NCBI GenBank assembly: GCA_900769845.1
Contig: CAAGIF010000039.1
Coordinates: 1-9,428 of the forward strand
From: an uncultured Oscillospiraceae bacterium
GTDB taxonomy: Bacteria; Bacillota_A; Clostridia; Oscillospirales; Oscillospiraceae
DNA length: 9,428 bases
Reading direction: 5' to 3'
Part shown: positions 6,309 through 9,428 of the stretch, one piece after another
How the letters are laid out: each line of letters begins with the position of its first letter
Position numbering within the stretch: position 1 is the first letter of the stretch
Made by a program: the position numbers and the translations under genes
Notes under the pieces: model-generated
Seen by the model: only the letters and a program-made list of their open reading frames with translations
Databases searched by the model: none
What the model was told of the DNA's origin: nothing

Positions 6309-7769
6309 ATGAAACTGGATTTTGAATATGGCCATGGTTTGATGTCTGCAAACCTGCCCGACAACACCGATGTGTTTATCCCCGGCACCACCGTTCCGGA
6401 TCCCGAGTGCCTGCCCCAGGATTGGGACAGCCTATACGCCGCCACTCTGGAATCTGTCCGGAATCCCTACGGCATGAGCGCCCTGCGGGAATTGGCCGCT
6501 CCCGGCAAGACCGTTGTGTTCATCATTCCCGATATCGTCAAGGGCGGCTGCCAGCCCACTTCCCACCGGAAGGTTTCCATCCGGGTCTGCTTGGATGAGC
6601 TGTACGCCGGCGGTGTCCGGAAAGAGGACATTCTGTTCATGATCTCCAACGGTCTGCACCCCCGTGCCACTGTGCCGGAAATGAAGCAGATCCTGGGCGA
6701 AGAACTGTTCAACGAGTTCTACTACACCAATCAGATCACCTCCCATGACTCCGAGGATTACGAGCACATGGTGGATCTGGGAACCACCCGCAGAGGCGAC
6801 CCGGTTCTGATGAACAAGTATGTCTTCGACTGTGACATTCCTATCCTCATCGGCCACACCCAGGGCAACCCCTACGGCGGTTACTCCGGCGGCTATAAGC
6901 ACTGCTCCACCGGTATTACCCACTGGCGGAGTATCGCTTCCCACCATGTCCCCAAGGTCATGCACCGCGGCGACTTTACCCCTGTTTCCGGTAAGAGCCT
7001 GATGCGTACCAAGTTTGACGAGATCGGTATGCATATGGAAGAAAAAATGGGACATCCTTTCTTCTGCTGCGATGCGGTTCTGGATACCTACTCCCGTCAG
7101 ATCGCCATCTTCTCCGGCTATGCAAAGGTCATGCAGCCTCTGAGCTGGGAAGTGGCCAACAAGCGCACTTATGTTCCCTTTGCCGAGGAAAAGTATGATG
7201 TGATGGTCTTCGGTATGCCCCAGAATTTCCACTACGGCAACGGTATGGGTACCAATCCCATCCAGATGATGCAGGCTCTGTCCGCTCAGGTCATTCGCCA
7301 CAAGCGGGTCATGAAGGAAAACTGTGTCATCATCTGCTCCTCCATCTGCAACGGCTACTTCCATGACGAGCGGTGGCCCTATCTGCGGGAGCAGTACGAA
7401 ATGTTCCAGCATGACTACATGAATGTGCTGCCGGATATGGACCGTTACGGCGAATACTTCGCCACCCATCAGGAGTACATCCGTAAGTACCGTTTCTGCA
7501 ATGCCTTCCATCCCTTCCACGGTTTCTCCATGATGAGCTGCGGTCACATTGCGGAAATGAATACTAGCGCTATCTACATCGTCGGCGCTCAGGAGCCAGG
7601 TATCGCAAGAGGCATGGGCCTGAAGACCCGGGCCACCTTTGAAGAGGCTCTGGAAGACGCAATGAAGAAGTATGTGGGTCCCAACCCCAAGATTTTGGCT
7701 TTGCCCCAGACCTTCAAGGTCGGCGCCGTCCATCTGTGCATGAAGGACGACGATCTTTCCAATGTGTAA
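6309..7769 (+). CDS. LarA-like protein (DUF2088; nickel-pincer lactate racemase superfamily), substrate unknown
   Basis: A 486-residue relative of lactate racemase LarA, a nickel-pincer-nucleotide enzyme that racemises or epimerises 2-hydroxyacids. Visible correspondences (LarA numbering from memory): D75 in IIPDIVK (D72), H117 in NGLHPR (H108), SGGYK with K197 (cofactor Lys184) and H213 in ASHH (Ni ligand H200). The spacings of 10 and 16 residues around K197 match LarA. Differences: the second catalytic His174 is N187, R75 is K78 and Lys298 is Q322, with Gln295 kept as Q319. The protein is some 60 residues longer than LarA. The substrate is therefore probably not lactate. No larB, larC or larE cofactor gene lies in the window. 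It has AAAAGGAG (6293-6300) 8 nt before ATG and is the last gene of the tight fba operon; 61 bp separate it from the ABC permease. Confidence 0.82.
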   Translation: MKLDFEYGHGLMSANLPDNTDVFIPGTTVPDPECLPQDWDSLYAATLESVRNPYGMSALRELAAPGKTVVFIIPDIVKGGCQPTSHRKVSIRVCLDELYAGGVRKEDILFMISNGLHPRATVPEMKQILGEELFNEFYYTNQITSHDSEDYEHMVDLGTTRRGDPVLMNKYVFDCDIPILIGHTQGNPYGGYSGGYKHCSTGITHWRSIASHHVPKVMHRGDFTPVSGKSLMRTKFDEIGMHMEEKMGHPFFCCDAVLDTYSRQIAIFSGYAKVMQPLSWEVANKRTYVPFAEEKYDVMVFGMPQNFHYGNGMGTNPIQMMQALSAQVIRHKRVMKENCVIICSSICNGYFHDERWPYLREQYEMFQHDYMNVLPDMDRYGEYFATHQEYIRKYRFCNAFHPFHGFSMMSCGHIAEMNTSAIYIVGAQEPGIARGMGLKTRATFEEALEDAMKKYVGPNPKILALPQTFKVGAVHLCMKDDDLSNV

Positions 7770-7830
7770 TTCCCTTGTTTTGGGATACAAAAATATGTGA
7801 ATCATACAAACAACGAACGGAAGGTGTCAA

Positions 7831-8607
7831 ATGAGTAATACAACAAAAAAGAAATTTGTCATCAGTGACAAATTATGGCTGCTGATCTCTCTGCTGGCAG
7901 CAGTCGGCCTGTGGTACATCCTGTCCATTGGTGAAAAGACCGGCCGCAGCTTCCCCTTTGCTCCCAAGGTCATCTCCGCCATCGGCACCATGATCGACAG
8001 AGGCGCATTCTGGAAGGATATCAAGAGCTCCCTGGCTTGTGTGGGCGCCGGCTTCGGTCTGGGCTTTGCCACCGCACTTCCCATTGCTTTTCTGATGGCC
8101 TGGTACACTCCCATCCAGAAGATCATCGAGCCCTGGATCAATTTCATCCGTAATATCCCCGCGCTGGGTTACGCACCTCTGATCGTCATCATCTTCGGTG
8201 TCGGCCAGAAGCCCGCTATCATCCTGATCTGGATCTGCACCTTCATGACCATGTCCATCACCATTTATCAGGGCATCAAGAACATTGATGTGACCCTGAT
8301 CAAGGCAGCCCGGGTTTTGGGTGCCAATGACTTTGACATCTTCCTGAAGGTTATCTGCCCCGCAACCGTTCCCTTCATCATTACCGCCGTCCGTCTGGGT
8401 CTGTCCGCTGCCCTGACTACTCTGCTGGCAGCCGAGTCCACTGGCGCTCAGGCCGGCATCGGTATGAGAATCCGCTCTCTGGCAAACTCCTTTGATTCTC
8501 CCCCTATGCTGATGTACATCATCATGCTGGGCATCATTGGTTTGATTTTGGTCAAAGTCGTCGATATTATTGAAAGGAAGCTGACAGCATGGCAGGAGAA
8601 AATTTGA
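7831..8607 (+). CDS. ABC transporter permease, nitrate/sulfonate/taurine (SsuC/TauC) type
   Basis: A 258-residue integral membrane protein with about six hydrophobic segments (near residues 15-32, 68-92, 103-124, 127-146, 180-202 and 226-246). The cytoplasmic EAA loop, which docks on the ATPase, is visible at about 153-180 (DVTLIKAARVLGANDF then LKVICPATVP). The segment IRNIPALGYAPLIVIIFGVGQ (106-126) matches the SsuC/TauC family pattern. Family members import sulfonates, nitrate, taurine, aromatic acids or thiamine and riboflavin precursors, so the substrate is open. The start has GGAAGG about 6 nt before ATG. The 61-bp gap from the larA-like gene contains no convincing terminator or promoter, so readthrough from the fba operon is likely. 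The 3' end overlaps the ATPase start by 19 bp. Confidence 0.9.
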   Translation: MSNTTKKKFVISDKLWLLISLLAAVGLWYILSIGEKTGRSFPFAPKVISAIGTMIDRGAFWKDIKSSLACVGAGFGLGFATALPIAFLMAWYTPIQKIIEPWINFIRNIPALGYAPLIVIIFGVGQKPAIILIWICTFMTMSITIYQGIKNIDVTLIKAARVLGANDFDIFLKVICPATVPFIITAVRLGLSAALTTLLAAESTGAQAGIGMRIRSLANSFDSPPMLMYIIMLGIIGLILVKVVDIIERKLTAWQEKI

Positions 8608-9377
8608 TCAAGCTGAAGATTGACAATGTTGTCAAGGAGTACGAAGGCCGCAATGGCAAGACCGTGGCTCTGAACGGTGTCAATCTGGATATCAAGGAAA
8701 ATGAATTCATCTGTGTGGTCGGCCCTTCCGGTTGTGGTAAGTCCACACTGCTGAACATCATCGCAGGCCTGCATGAGCCCACCAGCGGCGCTGCCTACCT
8801 GGATGGCAAGAAGATCGAGGGAACCGGTGTGGAGCGCGGCGTCGTGTTCCAGCAGTACGCTCTGTTCCCCTGGAGAACTGTTCTGAAGAATGTCATGTTC
8901 CCCCTGGAAATGAAGAAGACCCCCAAGGCTGAGGCAGAGGAAATCGCCCGCAAGTATATCAAGGCGGTTGGCCTGGAAGGCTTTGAAAATTCCTACCCCA
9001 AGGAACTGTCCGGCGGTATGAAGCAGCGCGTGGCAATTGCCCGTGCTTACGCTGCTGACCCCGAGGTTCTGCTGCTGGATGAGCCCTTCGGCGCTCTGGA
9101 CGCGCAGACCCGCGTACAGCTGCAGACCGAACTGCTGGAAACCTGGCAGAAGGAGAAGAAGACCTGCTTCTTCATTACCCACGACGTGGATGAGGCTATC
9201 ATCCTGGCTCAGAGAGTCATCATCATGAGCGCCCGTCCCGGCCGTATCAAGAAGATCGTCGACGTTGACATTCCTTATCCCCGTACCCAGGCTACCAAGA
9301 CCGATCCCCGGTTCTTGGAGCTGAAGACCGAGGTCTGGAACGAAGTCTACCAGGAATTCCTGGAAGTCCGTAAGTAA
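8589..9377 (+). CDS. ABC transporter ATPase, nitrate/sulfonate/taurine (SsuB/TauB) type
   Basis: A 262-residue nucleotide-binding subunit that powers import through the preceding permease. All motifs are intact: Walker A GPSGCGKST (45-53), Q-loop FQQYALFPW (87-95), signature LSGGMKQR (140-147), Walker B LLLDEP (161-166) with FGALD after it, and the switch His in ITHDVDEA (H198). FPWRTVLKNV and the ARPGRI segment near 215 are typical of the SsuB/TauB/NrtD group. The ATG at 8589 lies inside the permease 3' end, preceded by GAAAGGAAG, indicating translational coupling. The substrate-binding protein is not in the window; a ribosome site just downstream (9418-9423) may belong to it. Confidence 0.93.
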   Translation: MAGENLIKLKIDNVVKEYEGRNGKTVALNGVNLDIKENEFICVVGPSGCGKSTLLNIIAGLHEPTSGAAYLDGKKIEGTGVERGVVFQQYALFPWRTVLKNVMFPLEMKKTPKAEAEEIARKYIKAVGLEGFENSYPKELSGGMKQRVAIARAYAADPEVLLLDEPFGALDAQTRVQLQTELLETWQKEKKTCFFITHDVDEAIILAQRVIIMSARPGRIKKIVDVDIPYPRTQATKTDPRFLELKTEVWNEVYQEFLEVRK

Positions 9378-9387
9378 TTTCGTTTTT

Positions 9388-9423
9388 AGCTGTCACACAG
9401 TTAAAATATATAATTTTAGGAGG
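9388..9423 (+). promoter_or_regulatory. AT-rich leader with ribosome binding site for a gene beyond the window
   Basis: After the ATPase stop there is a short stem AGCTG (9388-9392)/CAGTT (9398-9402). It is followed by an A/T inverted repeat TAAAAT (9402-9407)/ATTTTA (9413-9418) and at once by AGGAGG (9418-9423). The window ends before a start codon. The strong ribosome site indicates a well-translated next gene; in this transporter type that is usually the substrate-binding lipoprotein. There is no T-run after the first stem, so it is not a good terminator. Confidence 0.5.
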
Positions 9424-9428
9424 ATATA

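Noticed and set aside
7771..7790. Weak TCCC...GGGA stem after the larA-like gene as a terminator
   Set aside because: The stem is only 4 bp and no T-run follows.
7775..7799. TTGTTT...TATGTG as a promoter for the ABC genes
   Set aside because: The spacing is about 13 bp and both boxes are poor matches.
6432..7805. A 457-codon minus-strand open frame opposite the larA-like gene
   Set aside because: It is fully antisense to a gene with good family motifs, and its product is rich in H, V, G and D without domains, as expected from reading biased codons backwards.
8448..9182. A 244-codon minus-strand open frame opposite the permease/ATPase junction
   Set aside because: It is antisense to an intact ABC ATPase with all motifs and has no recognisable product.
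9388..9402. AGCTG/CAGTT stem as a terminator after the ATPase
   Set aside because: It is only 5 bp with a wobble pair and is followed by mixed A/T rather than a T-run; the downstream ribosome site suggests the transcript continues.

Overview
The window looks like a chromosomal segment of a Gram-positive, anaerobic, probably gut-associated Firmicute (Clostridia, Oscillospiraceae-like). The basis is strong AGGAGG-type ribosome binding sites, a near-consensus vegetative promoter, a BspA-like leucine-rich-repeat surface protein with Cys-rich repeats and DUF5648-type C-terminal repeats, and a pyrophosphate-type phosphofructokinase. This placement is an inference from gene style. All genes are on the + strand, and I see no RNA genes, CRISPR array, insertion sequence or phage gene.

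Layout. (1) 3-1628: 3' part of a large surface protein whose N-terminus lies before the window. (2) 1650-2864: a ROK-family transcriptional regulator with an N-terminal helix-turn-helix, starting at GTG, followed by a strong intrinsic terminator (2873-2913). (3) 2914-3111: a regulatory intergenic region with a TTGACA-N17-TAAAAT promoter, a terminator-like hairpin with a T-run just after the predicted start of transcription, and a perfect 12-bp inverted repeat (all A/T arms) next to the ribosome binding site. (4) 3112-7769: a tightly spaced four-gene operon encoding class II fructose-bisphosphate aldolase (fba), PPi-type phosphofructokinase (pfp), a divergent triosephosphate isomerase (tpiA) and a LarA-like (DUF2088, lactate racemase superfamily) protein. 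(5) 7831-9377: an ABC permease and ATPase of the nitrate/sulfonate/taurine type with overlapping ends. (6) 9378-9428: a short AT-rich leader with a ribosome binding site for a gene beyond the window, plausibly the substrate-binding protein.

How it fits together. PFP, FBA and TPI together convert a ketose monophosphate to a bisphosphate, split it and interconvert the trioses, using PPi rather than ATP. By themselves they would be ordinary lower-upper glycolysis (or the sedoheptulose-bisphosphate route for pentoses known in some clostridia). The unusual part is that they are joined to a LarA-like 2-hydroxyacid racemase/epimerase homologue with altered active-site positions, to a small-anion type ABC importer, and to a TIM that has lost its canonical phosphate-binding loop. 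This suggests either glycolysis genes that happen to share an operon with hydroxyacid or sulfonate uptake, or a dedicated catabolic route for an imported sugar-acid-like or sulfonate-like compound controlled by the neighbouring ROK regulator. The sequence alone does not decide between these.
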